This document shows, in pieces, positions 32,776 to 45,500 of a stretch of 64,000 nt of DNA; position 1 is the stretch's first letter, and each line of letters starts with the position of its first letter. The translations under genes and the position numbers were made by a program. The stretch spans positions 15,250,511 through 15,314,510 of the forward strand of contig OX422185.1 of the NCBI GenBank assembly GCA_949130485.1, in the 5' to 3' direction. The DNA is from Agelas oroides. Lineage: Eukaryota; Porifera; Demospongiae; Agelasida; Agelasidae. The notes beneath the pieces are model-generated. The model made no database searches. It had not been told where the DNA came from and worked only from the letters and a program-made list of their open reading frames with translations.

Positions 32776-33225
32776 TAGCCTTGTTCCCAGGCCCGTACCC
32801 AGCTTCCCGTCGCTTGCAATACGGTTAAGCGGGAGAGGGCCTGGTACATTTTCTCACGTGAGTGACGTCACGGACAGGGCAAATTATGTGAACGTGGGCG
32901 TCATGTAAACCACAAAAAACTTAGCTCGCACGCACACACTGGAGCGCGACTATTCCGAGTCGAACGATAGCAGCGCACGAAGGCGCTTTTATGTCGCTAC
33001 TCACGAGACAGTCGGGAGGACAGAGAGTTTTACCAAGCCAAAACAGTGAAGACACACACCAGCAATCAGTGAGCAATTTAGTCGTGCTCGCCCACGTTCA
33101 ATTAAAGTCTTTCTACCGCCTTTCTACCCGTGACGTCACTCACGTGAGAAAATGTACCAGGCCCTCTCCCGCTTAACCTTACTGCAAGCGACGGGAAGCT
33201 GGGTACGGGCCTGGGAACGAGGCTA
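32776..33225. mobile_element. TAGCCTCG-family TIR element (450 bp), perfect 9-bp TSD
   Basis: TAGCCTTGTTCCCAGGCCCG and CGGGCCTGGGAACGAGGCTA are inverted, as are the inner arms (AGCTTCCCGTCGCTTGCA). GATCTTTAC is duplicated (32767-32775, 33226-33234). It shares its inner arms with 12572-12968. Confidence 0.95.
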
Positions 33226-33234
33226 GATCTTTAC

Positions 33235-34330
33235 AGTACAACCTTCACTTGCTCAAGTACATACCCCTTGCTGGGTGGTTGTATACATAGTAGCAAGAGC
33301 ACATGACATTTATATTGCTAATTTCATCAATGCATGTGCTCTTGATAGCATAGTAGTAGAATATCTAGGCAAGTACCGTGAAACTATTACAAACCAACCC
33401 CTGACACCACTGTGCAATCTTTTAAGTTAGTTCTGAATTCTGCGTGTGAAGAGTATTCAAACGATACCAACTTTGCCTAGTTATATGGAATATTCGGCAC
33501 CGCGTAGGCTGAAATAGTGTTAAGGCAGTCCTAATTAGTGGACGTTGTTTACGAGAGGGCGGGGCATTTCCATGGAAACCAATTTGTTTGTTTACATCAT
33601 CAACCACAATACAATAACAGGATACAAAACAAAAACCACTAGTGTACTTCTTGTATGCAAAATACACCATAAACTTTCTTATGGTCAGTGGTCTGAACAG
33701 TGCTTGTCTACAATAAAAGCCTGCCTTAACCCACCTGAGCAGGCTGTGTCCCTAATAGATCACGCGCACGCACACGCACGCAGCAGGCACACACACACGC
33801 CCATTTACATAATATTGTTTTCAATTTTTTCTGTCATCTTTAAGTCACTTTACAAAAGGGGGCAGCCTATGGGATTCCCTGCCAGACATTGTTCACATCC
33901 CTCCCCTCTTGCCCAGGTAGACATTGATGTCACTCGTGTGCTAAAACCTTTGTGCTTACATACTGGCCTTGTGTGCAAACAAACCATTCATTGAACAATC
34001 AAGCAGCTATACTGCAAGGTAGCCTCATTCCCAGGCCTTCCCCGCCTCCAGAGGTATTTGATCACTTGAGTATACTGAGGGAGATGGCAGGGAAGATCTG
34101 GGAACAAGGCTGGTCAATGCAAAGTTCCACCTCATGGGACTCCATCTGTCTGCCTTACGTTACATGACATCACTGCAGATGACAAGATCGGCCTTCCCTG
34201 CCTCCAGTTTTTGATCGCTTGCAGCATGGGATCAAAAACTGGAGGCGGGAAAGACCTGGGAATGAGGCTTGTATTGACCAGTCCCAACGAAATGTACTGA
34301 TGCTGCCTTGCAAACATTGCGGTCTTCGAC
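33235..34330. other. mixed decayed repeats, no gene
   Basis: 33738-33812 is a direct copy of 31415-31490 (CACGCACACGCACGCAGCAG). Decayed TAGCCTCATTCCCAGGCC ends occur at 34020-34110, and a short hairpin with CCTCCAGTTTTTGATCGCTT arms lies at 34188-34265. Confidence 0.6.
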
Positions 34331-34331
34331 A

Positions 34332-34703
34332 TAGTCTTGCGAGCCAGACACACTTCCGCAAAAAGGGAAGGGTCTAGTGAACTGTTTATACAAGCCATGT
34401 CCCGCACACTGCTCAGTGAGGTCCAATCACATTGTAGTATTTTGTCACGTGATACATTACATCACTGTTTGAGTAGCAATGACAGCCTGGAAAACAGTGT
34501 TCATGCTACTGCAGGAGCTGCGAAAAACACTTCTAGGGAAGCATGCACATTTCACAGCAGGTACAGTGTATTTCAAGAGTGCATTACTCGAAATCTGGTT
34601 AGGTCATCCAGCTAATTGCACTCTAGAGGGATAGAGCTTGTGTGCACAGTTCACCAGACCTTTTCCTTTTTGCAGAAGTGGCTGAGTCTAGCTTGTGAGA
34701 CTA
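34332..34703. mobile_element. TAGTCTTGCG-type TIR element
   Basis: The left TAGTCTTGCGAGCCAGACAC ... GGGTCTAGTGAACTG is inverted at the right (CAGTTCACCAGACC ... CTTGTGAGACTA). The flanking 9-mers do not match, so the insertion is old or its ends are shifted. Confidence 0.65.
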
Positions 34704-35283
34704 GGACAGAGATTACAAGCAAGAGCCTTAAGATTATTGGTTGGGTCTTCCATGTGTGTGTCTTCCTTCTTTCTACCTGATGCTACATGACATTACCACA
34801 CTTGATGAGCTCTCCCAGGTCTCATCCCACCACACTTGCATATCATTAGGCAATCACATACTGCAGGTCTGGAAATGAGGACGCATTCAGAGGGTACATG
34901 GCACAAAAAGTTAATTTTGTACAAACTGTCAAGCTCTCATTTGCTGTAAGATCAAGCTGTCAAGCAGCCAAATTGTTGACCCTGCTCTCAGCTGTGACTA
35001 GCTAGGCGTACAGTGACTGTAGCTGGGAGAACCCTCATGATACATAAAAGACTGTAGTGTTTGACCAAGCAATTGCCTTTGTCAATCACTACGCTAGTTC
35101 AATCATAATTTGTGGGAAACATAACATTTTATTGCTCACCTTACTTGATGGCCGTATGTAAGCTGAATGAAAGCCTCATCTGCTGTTCATAGGTTCTACT
35201 ATCATTGACTATGCGTATGAAACATGCAAGACAGATTCATCTAATATTTCTTTTCATGTTCGCTCAAATAGAGAGAGACGTAG
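34704..35283. other. non-coding stretch, nothing recognised
   Basis: No exon borders, repeats or element ends that I can support. Confidence 0.5.
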
Positions 35284-35416
35284 GCTTGTGGCGCGCTTTT
35301 TCGTGGAGGGCCAGGGCTAGGGCCTAGGGGCAATGAGTCTTCAGAAACGGGTGCGTTTGAGCAGCGAATGGAGGTCGATTCTGAGGGGAAGAGGAAAAGG
35401 AAGGCTCTCCAAGGAG
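35284..35416 (+). other. possible exon end (low confidence)
   Basis: An open frame reading ...GNESSETGAFEQRMEVDSEG followed by KRKRKALQG runs into a GGAG|GTGTGT donor-like site. Composition (acidic, then a basic nuclear-signal-like KRKRK) is protein-like. The acceptor is unclear: a TAG lies at 35281-35283 and only a weak GGGCTAG site follows. It may be chance. Confidence 0.25.
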
Positions 35417-35797
35417 GTGTGTGTGTTTGTTAATGTTCTGTCCCTTCATGTTATTTACTGTACAACGACATATGGCCTGTAGAAACGAGGTCAAAATAGA
35501 ATCATAGGTAGTGGACTATCTATGATAGAATCAAATAGCGAACATATTTTGAAGAGCTGATCAAGGGATCAAGATGAATTCCAAATCACCCAACATCAAC
35601 AGACATGTAGAACCGGACTGGTGGGTCACCAAAAATGCAACCACTATTGAATGGGCAAAGCGTGTACCATGGTCTCCTAGGCCCTTTAATAAATTATAGC
35701 CTCTTTTCCCAGGCCCCACCCAACTTCCTGTTGTTTTTGCAGTATGACAATGGTGACCTCGTGTCCTATGTAGGCCTGTACAAGGGATAGTCACGTA

Positions 35798-36493
35798 CCG
35801 TGTTCTCTCTAAAATATCGGACAGCAAAAAATAGTTCAAAATGGGAGTGTCCAGAAGATTTTACAGAGTTATAAATTATTGAACCGAAGTGTCCGGTGTG
35901 AACTAGAGAGCTATATAGCGCCAGTTCCGTGTTGTTGTTTTTTGTGAGTTGCTGTGTTTAATTATTGCCGCCTTCTGTGTACGTCGGTCAGGACCCACGA
36001 AGACACGTACTGAGCATCACCTTTCGAAGTGGTGAAGTGTAGTTACTGCAGCCACGACTGTTGTCGATCGCCTCGATCGTAAAAAAAGAACTTAATGCGG
36101 ACGTTTCCACGCTGATAAACAGAATCACAACATAACTACGGAGATACAGCCGTATTTGGGCTTCCTAAATATCGGAGTTGCGCCTTGCTATCAATGAAAG
36201 ACGGGACACATGATACGCAGCAGGTAAGCGTTCTCTGTAAATGGATGACAAATCATTTCAGAAAAACATACCGTTTGTTGAATGAAATAACTTCGTGAGC
36301 CTCTCTCCCTTGTTTTACTCTGCAGAGCTTCGTTTGACTAGCCAACACTCCGACAAAGGATTTCAGTGTCCGCGAGTATTAGAGAGGGAAAATCCCTCAA
36401 TTTTTCTGCTGTCCGGTTTAATTAGAGAGACGAAAAATTCATGATTAAGGTGTCCGGACAATTAGAGTGTCTGCTATTTTAGAGAGAATACGG
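35798..36493. mobile_element. TA-flanked TIR element (696 bp)
   Basis: CCGTGTTCTCTCTAAAATAT at the left and, reversed, CCGTATTCTCTCTAAAATAG at the right (23 of 26 match over the full end). It is flanked by TA on both sides (35796-35797, 36494-36495), as for Tc1/mariner-type elements. It is non-coding. GTGTCCGG-type motifs recur near both ends. Confidence 0.85.
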
Positions 36494-36514
36494 TATATGT
36501 CCCGTGAGAAGCAT

Positions 36515-36775
36515 TTGCGATCGGGATCAAAATTGAATCAAGCGGTCAAAGCCCTTTTTGGGGACCGATCAAGGGATCAAGGTGCTAAAATCAATGAATC
36601 AAGAACCATGCGGCTGCAATTTGACCTTTGACCCTTGGAAATCAAGTGATCAAGAGCATCAGAAGGGAACGATTAAGCGAGCAAGCACAGTTTTTGCCGA
36701 TGAAACATTTTGATCGTGGTCGCAAACGCTTCAACAGGCGATATATAAGTGACTACCCCTTGCTGTACATATTGG
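36515..36775. mobile_element. GATCAAG-rich element, left end missing
   Basis: It aligns with 28688-28998 (GGCTGCAATTTGACCTTTGA, AGTGACTACCCCTTGC). The right terminus is intact. The left side is lost next to the TA element ending at 36493. Confidence 0.7.
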
Positions 36776-37719
36776 GCTTGCAGCATTCAGCCTTGGTCAT
36801 CTGGTGTGACCTTTCTGAGACATTCTTGAAGGTCTCCAGCTCTTGGGTGTAGCGGAACTGTGTTTGTGCCCGAGTTAAGTCACTTTATGTGCACGCACAC
36901 TGACAAGCACAGCACAAGTGGCACAGTGTTCTTCACAAATGATGTCATGCTGGATCATCCTCAGGAAACTAAACTGTGCGTCTACGGTATGGGTCAAATA
37001 AAGTTACAAGAATGTAACAGGTTGCAACAACAGTTGTCCAATTTCTTGTTACAAATTGAAGCCTTATTTCTTGTGACGTTTGATTGTTCTGTGAAAAAAA
37101 AACAATGTCGTGAATGTCACAAATGTCATGAACTTTGCGACACTTGTGAATATCATGTGATGTGTTTGTCGTATCCCTCATGAACATAGTGATGCTACAT
37201 ACGTAATCTTCGCTATTGTAACTATGAGGGCCTAAGGGGTTGCTGGTCATGACTGAGGTAGTGGCCATCTTTGCAAATAGAATTTTCTGTTGTGAATGTC
37301 ACAAAGGCCACGTATGCGTACTCTTGCATAGATGTACACAAGCATTGGTTATCTTATAAATGATTCTAAGTGCGACCAGTCATGACCATTTATACACCAT
37401 GGTTGCGAACCTCCTCCATCAGCAGAACGTAACAACTCGTCACAATGGGTCATGACGTCACCTTTTTTGACCTGTACCGTAGCACACGGTGGCTAGACTA
37501 GGTGATTACGTGTAGCTCCCTTACCTCTTGCACAAACATGGTCCTGCTGCATCTTGGAGCAGGGGAGCTTTTCATGAGAGCTGTTTGCACTTCTTCCTCA
37601 GAAGAGTGACTCCAGAAAGTTAAAGCTGCTGACCTGATAGGTACATGTACAAGCTTATGAGTCTGGACGAGAGGTCAGTTTAGACTTAGCTACAGAGGAC
37701 CCTGCGCATGTGCAAACCA
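36776..37719. other. non-coding stretch, no supported gene
   Basis: A 107-codon frame at 36860-37183 has no family resemblance and no splice logic, so I leave it uncalled. Confidence 0.5.
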
Positions 37720-37965
37720 CTTATAATTGCGTGTTTTGATTTATTGTAACAATTTTGATGATCTGGCAGTCCTGCCTTTACATATGTTAAGATCAACAAA
37801 TCAGCATATTTTCTCAGATACTGAGGAAGTCAATTAAGAGATCAAGAGCTTTGGAAGGGGATGATCAAGTGATCAAGGATGATTTTTACTAATCAAAATT
37901 CTTGATCCCGTTTGCAAATGTTTCTACAGTATGTGCATTAGTGTTTTGATATTCGTTGTTTTCAG

Positions 37966-38005
37966 GTTGTGAGCCATTGCTGTTATGGAGTACGACCATG
38001 AAGAG
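37966..38005 (+). pseudogene. exon-like block alpha, copy 2
   Basis: A 40-bp block with a better acceptor (cgttgttttcag) and the same GAG|GTATGG donor as copy 1 (46-85). In frame 2 (CEPLLLWSTTMKR) its end phase fits block gamma copy 2 (53652) but not block beta. In the alternative frame it ends IAVMEYDHEE. Confidence 0.4.
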
Positions 38006-38014
38006 GTATGGCTT

Positions 38015-38030
38015 TGTGTGGTGTGTGTGT

Positions 38031-38117
<87 letters not shown>

Positions 38118-38135
38118 TGTGTGTGAGTGAGTGAG
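38015..38135. repeat. (GT)n microsatellite, copy 2
   Basis: This is the counterpart of the GT tract at 100-340, half as long and interrupted by GTATGT. Confidence 0.97.
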
Positions 38136-38140
38136 GAAAG

Positions 38141-38855
38141 GTGATGTGCAGGGTGAGAAGGGTGTGTTTCATTTATTGTAGCAGTCCTGCTTTAAATATA
38201 GATTAGCTCAGATACTGAGAAGGTTGCAGGGTGAGAAGGGTGTGTTTCATTTATTGTAGCAGTCCTTCTTTACATATAGATTAGCTCAGATACTGAGAAG
38301 GTTGCAGGGTGAGAAGGGTGTGTTTCATTTATTGTAGCAGTCCTGCTTTACATATAGATTAGCTCAGATACTGAGAAGGCTGCAGGGTGAGAAGGGTGTG
38401 TTTCATTTATTGTAGCAGTCCTGCTTTACATATAGATTAGCTCAGATACTGAGAAGGTTGCAGGGTGAGAAAGGTGTGTTTCATTTATTGTGGCAGTCCT
38501 GCTTTACATATAGATTAGCTCAGATACTGAGAAGGTTGCAGGGTGAGAAGGGTGTGTTTCATTTATTGTGGCAGTCCTGCTTTACATATAGATTAGCTCA
38601 GATACTGAGAAGGTTGCAGGGTGAGAAGGGTGTGTTTCATTTATTGTAGCAGTCCTGCTTTACATATAGATTAGCTCAGATACTGAGAAGGTTGCAGGGA
38701 GAGAAGGGTGTGTTTCATTTATTGTAGCAGTCCTGCTTTACATATAGATTAGCTCAGATACTGAGAAGGTTGCAGGGAGAGAAGGGTGTGTTTCATTTAT
38801 TGTAGCAGTCCTGCTTTACATATAGATTAGCTCAGATACTGAGAAGGTGAATTAA
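38141..38855. repeat. 78-bp tandem repeat, about 9 units
   Basis: The unit GTTGCAGGGTGAGAAGGGTG...TTTACATATAGATTAGCTCA...CTGAGAAG repeats every 78 bp at 97% or higher identity. Copy 1 of the duplication has only one unit (about 345-450), so this expansion happened after the duplication. Confidence 0.95.
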
Positions 38856-39448
38856 GGCCACCATAAATTACAAAAAAAAACACACATCAGTCAGTGTTGT
38901 GAATGTCACGAATATCATGAACATTGTTTCCCATCCTGTCTGTGGCTTCAAAAGCATGCGGACAGGCGGCTCATTTTCATTACTCCATTAAGGATGTGAC
39001 GTCATCAAACGAGACCACAATGCAAGTTGTTCATCTTCCAGGCAGCGCACAGTCCATGGAAGTAGCATCTTCGAGCAGGTTGTGTCAAAAATAGACGTGT
39101 TATTGAGGACAGCCATTCGAACAATAGGGATTCAGGGCGACTTTAGCACTAACAAGCTTGAGTCCACCTGACACAAAAGGAGCCAGCTGGCAGCGTGGCA
39201 ATGAATCGTAGTACACATGCACATTAGGTATAACATATTAATATTGTAATTATTCGGTTTAATAGAATAATGGAATAAAATCCCTGTTCAAGGTTTTTAT
39301 GGTGGACAGGAAACAACAATGCAATTTACAGTGGCCTAAGAGATCAAGAGCTTTGGAAGGAACGATCAAGGGTGATTTTTACTAATCAAAATTCTTTATC
39401 CTGGTTGCAAATGTTTCTACAATATTAGTGTTTTGATATCGTTTTCAG
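38856..39448. other. intron-like stretch after the 78-bp array
   Basis: No exon recognised. From about 39340 it matches 450-568 in copy 1 and leads to the acceptor of block beta. Confidence 0.6.
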
Positions 39449-39548
39449 GTTGTGTGGTGCCCGGCAAACATCCAGAGGATGCTGAACTCACTGTTCGGAG
39501 GTTCTCCTCTCATGTGACACACAAGAAACTACTGGACTGAGTTGAGAG
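39449..39548 (+). pseudogene. exon-like block beta, copy 2
   Basis: Bounded by cgttttcag and GAGAG|GTTAGT. Frame 2 reads CVVPGKHPEDAELTVRRFSS, then HVTHKKLLD and a TGA that copy 1 shares. It is nine bases longer than copy 1, in frame. It has the composition of a folded-protein exon. The shared stop argues for a terminal exon, an alternative donor (CAT|GTGACA lies before it), or parallel inheritance of one pseudogene. The family is not recognised. Confidence 0.5.
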
Positions 39549-42500
39549 GTTAGTCCTCTCCGTCCTTCTCGCATGCACCCTCTCTACCGCAGACATCTGT
39601 CCTCCCCTGCTCCTCCCTCATCCTTCTCGCATTCACCCTCTCCACCTCACATATTTGGCCTCTCTCCTCCCCCCTAATCCTTGTCGCATGCACCCTCTCA
39701 ACCTCACATATTTGGCCTCTCTCCTCCCCCCTCATCCTTGTCGCATGCACCCTCTCAACCTCACAAATTTGGCCTGTCTCCTCCCCCCCTCATCCTTCTC
39801 ACTTGCACCCTCTCCACCTCACATATTTGGCCTCTCTCCTCCCCCCTCTTCCTTCTCGCATGCACCCTCTCCACCTCACATATTTGGCCTACCTCCTCCC
39901 CCCTCATCCTTCTCGCATGCACCCTCTCCACCTCACAAATTTGGCCTGCCTCCTCCCCCCTCATCCTTCTCGCATTCACCCTCTCCACCTCACATATTTG
40001 GCCTCTCTCCTCCCCCCTCATCCTTGTCGCATGCACCCTCTCAACCTCACATATTTGGCCTGTCTCCTCCCCCCTCATCCTTGTCGCATGCACCCTCTCC
40101 ACCTCACATATTTGGCCTGTCTCCTCCCCCCTCATCCTTCTCGCATGCACCCTCTCAACCTCACATATTGGCCTGTCTCCTCCCCCCTCATCCTTCTCGC
40201 ATGCACCCTCTCCACGTCACATATTTGACCTGTCTCCTCCCCCCTCATCCTTCTCGCATGCACCCTCTCCACCTCACATATTTGGCCTGTCTCCTCCCCC
40301 CTCATCCTTCTCGCATGCACTCTATCCACCTCATATATTTGGCCTGTCTCCTCCCCCCTCATCCTTCTCACTTGCACCCTCTCCCCCTCATTCTTTTCAC
40401 ATGCACCCTCTCCACCTCACAAATTTCGCCTGTCTCCTCCCCCCTCATCCTTCTCACATGCACCCTCTCAACCTCACATATTTCATTAGTCCTCCCCCTC
40501 GTTCTTTTCGCATGCACCCTCTCCACCACAAACATTTTCTGTTCACTTCTTCCTTCCGCTCCTCCTCTCATCCTGCTCGCATGCACTCTCTCCACCCAAA
40601 AAATTTGTCCTCCCCTCCTCCCACTCATTGTTATCACATGCAGCCACTCCCACACAAGCATTTGCCCCCCTCCCCCTCACTGTTATCACATGCAGCCACT
40701 CTGCCACAAGCATTTGCCCCCCTCCTCCCCTCCCCCTCATGAGTCCACCCCCTCCGCCACAAGCACTTGCCCCCCTCCTCCCCTCCCCCTCATGAGTCTA
40801 CCCCCTCCGCCTCAAGCATTTGCCCCCCTCCTCCCCTCCCCCTCATGAATCCACCCTCTCCGCCACATCTGTCCTCCCCTCCTCCTCCCTCATCCTTCTC
40901 GCATGCACCCTCTCAACCTCACATATTTGGCCTGTCTCCTCCCCCCTCATTCTTCTCACATGCACCCTCTCAACCTCACAAATTTGGCCTATCTCCTCCC
41001 CCCTCATCCTTCTCGCATGCACCCTCTCCACCTCACATATTTGGCCTCTCTCCTTCCCCCTCATCCTTCTCACTTGCACCCTCTCCACCTCACATATTTG
41101 GCCTCTCTCCTCCCCCCTCATACTTCTCGCATGCACCCTCTCCACTTCACATATTTGGCCTGCCTCCTCCCCCCTCATCCTTCTCGCATGCACCCTCTCA
41201 ACCCCACATATTGGCCTGTCTCCTCCCCCCTCATCCTTCTCGCATGCACCCTCTCAACCTCACATATTGGCCTGTCTCCTCCCCCCTCATCCTTCTCGCA
41301 TGCACCCTCTCCACCTCACAAATTTGGCCTGTCTCCTCCCCCCTCATCCTTCTCGCATGCACCCTCTCCCCCTCATGAGTCTACCCCCTCCGCCTCAAGC
41401 ATTTGCCCCCCTCCTCCCCTCCCCCTCATGAATCCACCCTCTCCGCCACATCTGTCCTCCCCTCCTCCTCCCTCATCCTTCTCGCATGCACCCTCTCAAC
41501 CTCACATATTTGGCCTGTCTCCTCCCCCCTCATCCTTCTCACATGCACCCTCTCAACCTCACAAATTTGGCCTGTCTCCTCCCCCCTCATCCTTCTCGCA
41601 TGCACCCTCTCCACCTCACATATTTGGCCTGTCTCCTCCCCCCCTCATCCTTCTTGCATGCACCCTCTCCACCTCACATGTTTGGCCTCTCTCCTTCCCC
41701 CTCATCCTTCTCACTTGCACCCTCTCCACCTCACATATTTGGCCTCTCTCCTCCCCCCTCATCCTTCTCGCATGCACCCTCTCCACCTCACAAATTTGGC
41801 CTGCCTCCTCCCCCCTCATCCTTCTCGCATTCACCCTCTCCACCTCACATATTTGGCCTCTCTCCTCCCCCCTCATCCTTGTCGCATGCACCCTCTCAAC
41901 CTCACATATTGGCCTGTCTCCTCCCCCCTTATCCTTCTCGCATGCACCCTCTCAACCTCACATATTGGCCTGTCTCCTCCCCCCTCATCCTTCTCGCATG
42001 CACCCTCTCCACCTCACGAATTTGGCCTGTCTCCTCCCCCCTCATCCTTCTCGCATGCACCCCCTCCCCCTCATGAGTCTACCCCCTCCGCCTTAAGCAT
42101 TTGCCCCCCTCCTCCCCTCCCCCTCATGAATCCACCCTCTCCGCCACATCTGTCCTCCCCTCCTCCTCCCTCATCCTTCTCGCATGCACCCTCTCAACCT
42201 CACATATTGGCCTGTCTCCTCCCCCCTCATCCTTCTCGCATGCACCCTCTCAACCTCACATATTGGCCTGTCTCCTCCCCCCTCATCCTTCTCGCATGCA
42301 CCCTCTCAACCTCACATATTGGCCTGTCTCCTCCCCCCCTCATCCTTCTCGCATGCACCCTCTCCACCTCACATATTTGGCCTATCTCCTTCCCCCACAT
42401 CCTTGTCGCATGCACCCTCTCAACGTCACATTTTTGGCCTGTTTGCTCCCCCCTCATTCTTCTCGCATGCACCCTCTCCACCTCACATATTTGGCCTGTC

Positions 42501-45500
42501 TCCTCCCCCCTCACCCATCTCGCATGCACCCTCTCCACCTCACATATTTGGCCTCTCTCCTCCCCCCTCATCCTTCTCGCATGCACCCTCTCCACGTCAC
42601 ATATTTGAACTGTCTCCTCCCCCCTCATCCTTCTCGCATGCACCCTCTCCACCTCACAAATTTGGCCTGCCTCCTCCCCCCTCATCCTTCTCGCATTCAC
42701 CCTCTCCACCTCACATATTTGGCCTCTCTCCTCCCCCCTCATCCTTGTCGCATGCACCCTCTCAACCTCACATATTGGCCTGTCTCCTCCCCCCTCATCC
42801 TTCTCACATGCACCCTCTCAACCTCACATATTGGCCTGTCTCCTCCCCCCTCATCCTTCTCGCATGCACCCTCTCCACCTCACGAATTTGGCCTGTCTCC
42901 TCCCCCCTCATCCTTCTCGCATGCACCCCCTCCCCCTCATGAGTCTACCCCCTCCGCCTTAAGCATTTGCCCCCCTCCTCCCCTCCCCCTCATGAATCCA
43001 CCCTCTCCGCCACATCTGTCCTCCCCTCCTCCTCCCTCATCCTTGTCGCATGCACCATCTCAACCTCACATATTGGCCTGTCTCCTCCCCCCTCATCCTT
43101 CTCGCATGCACCCTCTCAACCTCACATGTTTGGCCTGTCTCCTCCCCCCTCATTCTTCTCGCATGCACCCTCTCCACCTCACATATTTGGCCTGTCTCCT
43201 CCCCCCTCACCCATCTCGCATGCACCCTCTCCACCTCACATATTTGGCCTCTCTCCTCCCCCCTCATCCTTCTCGCATGCACCCTCTCCACGTCACATAT
43301 TTGACCTGTCTCCTCCCCCCTCATCCTTCTCGCATGCACCCTCTCCACCTCACATATTTGGCCTGTCTCCTCCCCCCTCATCCTTCTCGCATGCACTCTC
43401 TCCACCTCACATATTTGACTTGTCTCCTCCCCCCTCATCCTTCTCGCTTGCACCCTCTCCCCCTCGTTCTTTTCACATGCACCCTCTCCACCACAAATAT
43501 TTTCTGTTCACTTCTTCCTTCCGCTCATCCTCTCATCCTGCTCGCATGCACTCTCTCCACCCAAAAAATTTGTCCTCCCCTCCTCCCCCTCATTGTTATC
43601 ACATGCAGCCACTCCAGCACAAGCATTTGCCCCCCTCCTCCCCTCCCCCTCATTGTTATCACATGCAGTCACTCCGCCACAAGCATTTACCCCCCTCCTC
43701 CCCTCCCCCTCATGAGTCCACTCCCTCCGCCACAAGCATTTGCCCCCCTCCTCCCCTCCCCCTCATGAGTCTACCCCGTCAGCCTGAATCATTTGCCCCC
43801 ATCCTCCCCCCCCCCTCATGACTCCACCCTCTCCGCCACATCTGTCCTCCCCTCTTCCTCCCTCATCCTTCTCGCATGCACCCTCTCAACCTCACATATT
43901 TGGCCTGTCTCCTCCCCCCTCATCCTTCTCGCATGCACCCTCTCCACCTCACATATTTGGCCTGTCTGCTCCCCCCCTCATCCTTCTCGCATGCACCCTT
44001 TCCACCTCACATGTTTGGCCTCTCTCCTTCCCCCTCATCCTTCTCACTTTCACCCTCTCCCCCTCGTTCTTTTCACATGCACCCTCTCCACCACAAATAT
44101 TTTCTGTTCACTTCTTCCTTCCGCTCCTCCTCCTCTCCTCCCCCCTCATCCTTCTCGCATGCACCCTCTCCACCTCACGTATTTGGCCTGCCTCCTCCCC
44201 TATCATCCTTCTGGCATGCACCCTCTCCACCTCACAAATTTGGCCTGCCTCCACCCCCCTCATCCTTCTCGCATTCACCCTCTCCACCTCACATATTTGG
44301 CCTCTCTCCTCCCCTCTCATCCTTGTCGCATGCACCCTCTCCACCTCACATATTTGGCCTGTCTCCCCCCCCCTCATCCTTCTCACATGCACCCTCTCTA
44401 CCTCACGTATTTAGCCTGTCTCTTCCCCCTCATCCTTCTCACATGCACCCTCTCAACCTCACATATTTGGCCTGTCTCCTCCCCCCTTATCCTTCTCACA
44501 TGTACCATTTCCACCTCACATATTTGGCCTCTCTCCTCCCCCCTCATCCTTCTCACATGCGCCCTCTCCAACTCACATATTTAGCCTGTCTCCTCCCCCC
44601 CCATCCTTCTCGCAAGCACCCTCTCGACCTCACAAATTTGGCCTGCCTTCTCCCCCCTCATCCTTCTGGCATGCACCCTCTCCACCTCACATATTTGGCC
44701 TGTTTCTTCCCCCCTCATCCTTCTCGCATGCACTCTCTCCACCTCACATATTTGGCCTGTCTCCTCCCCCCTCATCCTTCTCACTTGCACCCTTTCCCCC
44801 TCATGAGTCTACCCCCTCCGCCTCAAGCATTTTCCCCCCTCCTCCCCTCCCCCTCATGAATCACCCTCTCCGCCACATCTGTTCTCCCCTCCTCCTCCCT
44901 CATCCTTCTCGCATGCACCCTCTCAACCTCACATATTTGGCCTGTCTTCTCCCCCCTCATCCTTCTCACATGCACCCTCTCAACCTCACAAATTTGGCCT
45001 GTCTCCTCCCCCCTCATCCTTCTCACATGCACCCTCTCCACCTCACATATTTAGCCTGTCTGCTCCCCCTCATCCTTCTCACATGCCCCCTCTCCACGTC
45101 ACATATTTGGCCTGTCTCCTCCCCCCTCATCCTTCTCGCATGCACCCTCTCCACCTCACATATTTGGCCTGTCTCCTCCCCCCTCATCCTTCTCGCATGC
45201 AACCTCTCAACCTCACAAATTTGGCCTGCCTTCTCCCCCCTCATCCTTCTCGCATGCACCCTCTCCACCTCACATATTTGGCCTGTCTCTTCCCCCCTCA
45301 TCCTTCTCGCATGCACTCTCTCCACCTCGTTCTTTTCACATGCACCCTCTCCACCACAAATATTTTCTGTTCACTTCTTCCTTCCGCTCCTCCTCCTCTC
45401 CTCCCCCCTCATCCTTCTCGCATGCACTCTCTCCACCTCACATATTTGGCCTGCCTCCTCCCCCCTCATCCTTCTCGCATGCACACTCTCCACTTCACAA

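Noticed and set aside
33545-33994. 149-codon + strand frame
   Set aside because: No family resemblance, ends in CA-repeat-derived His/Thr codons, and overlaps a segment duplicated at 31.4 kb.
36860-37183. 107-codon + strand frame with CRECHKCHELCDTC Cys/His run
   Set aside because: It looks zinc-finger-like at first sight, but arises from repeated TGTCA/TGTGA motifs and lacks a regular finger spacing.
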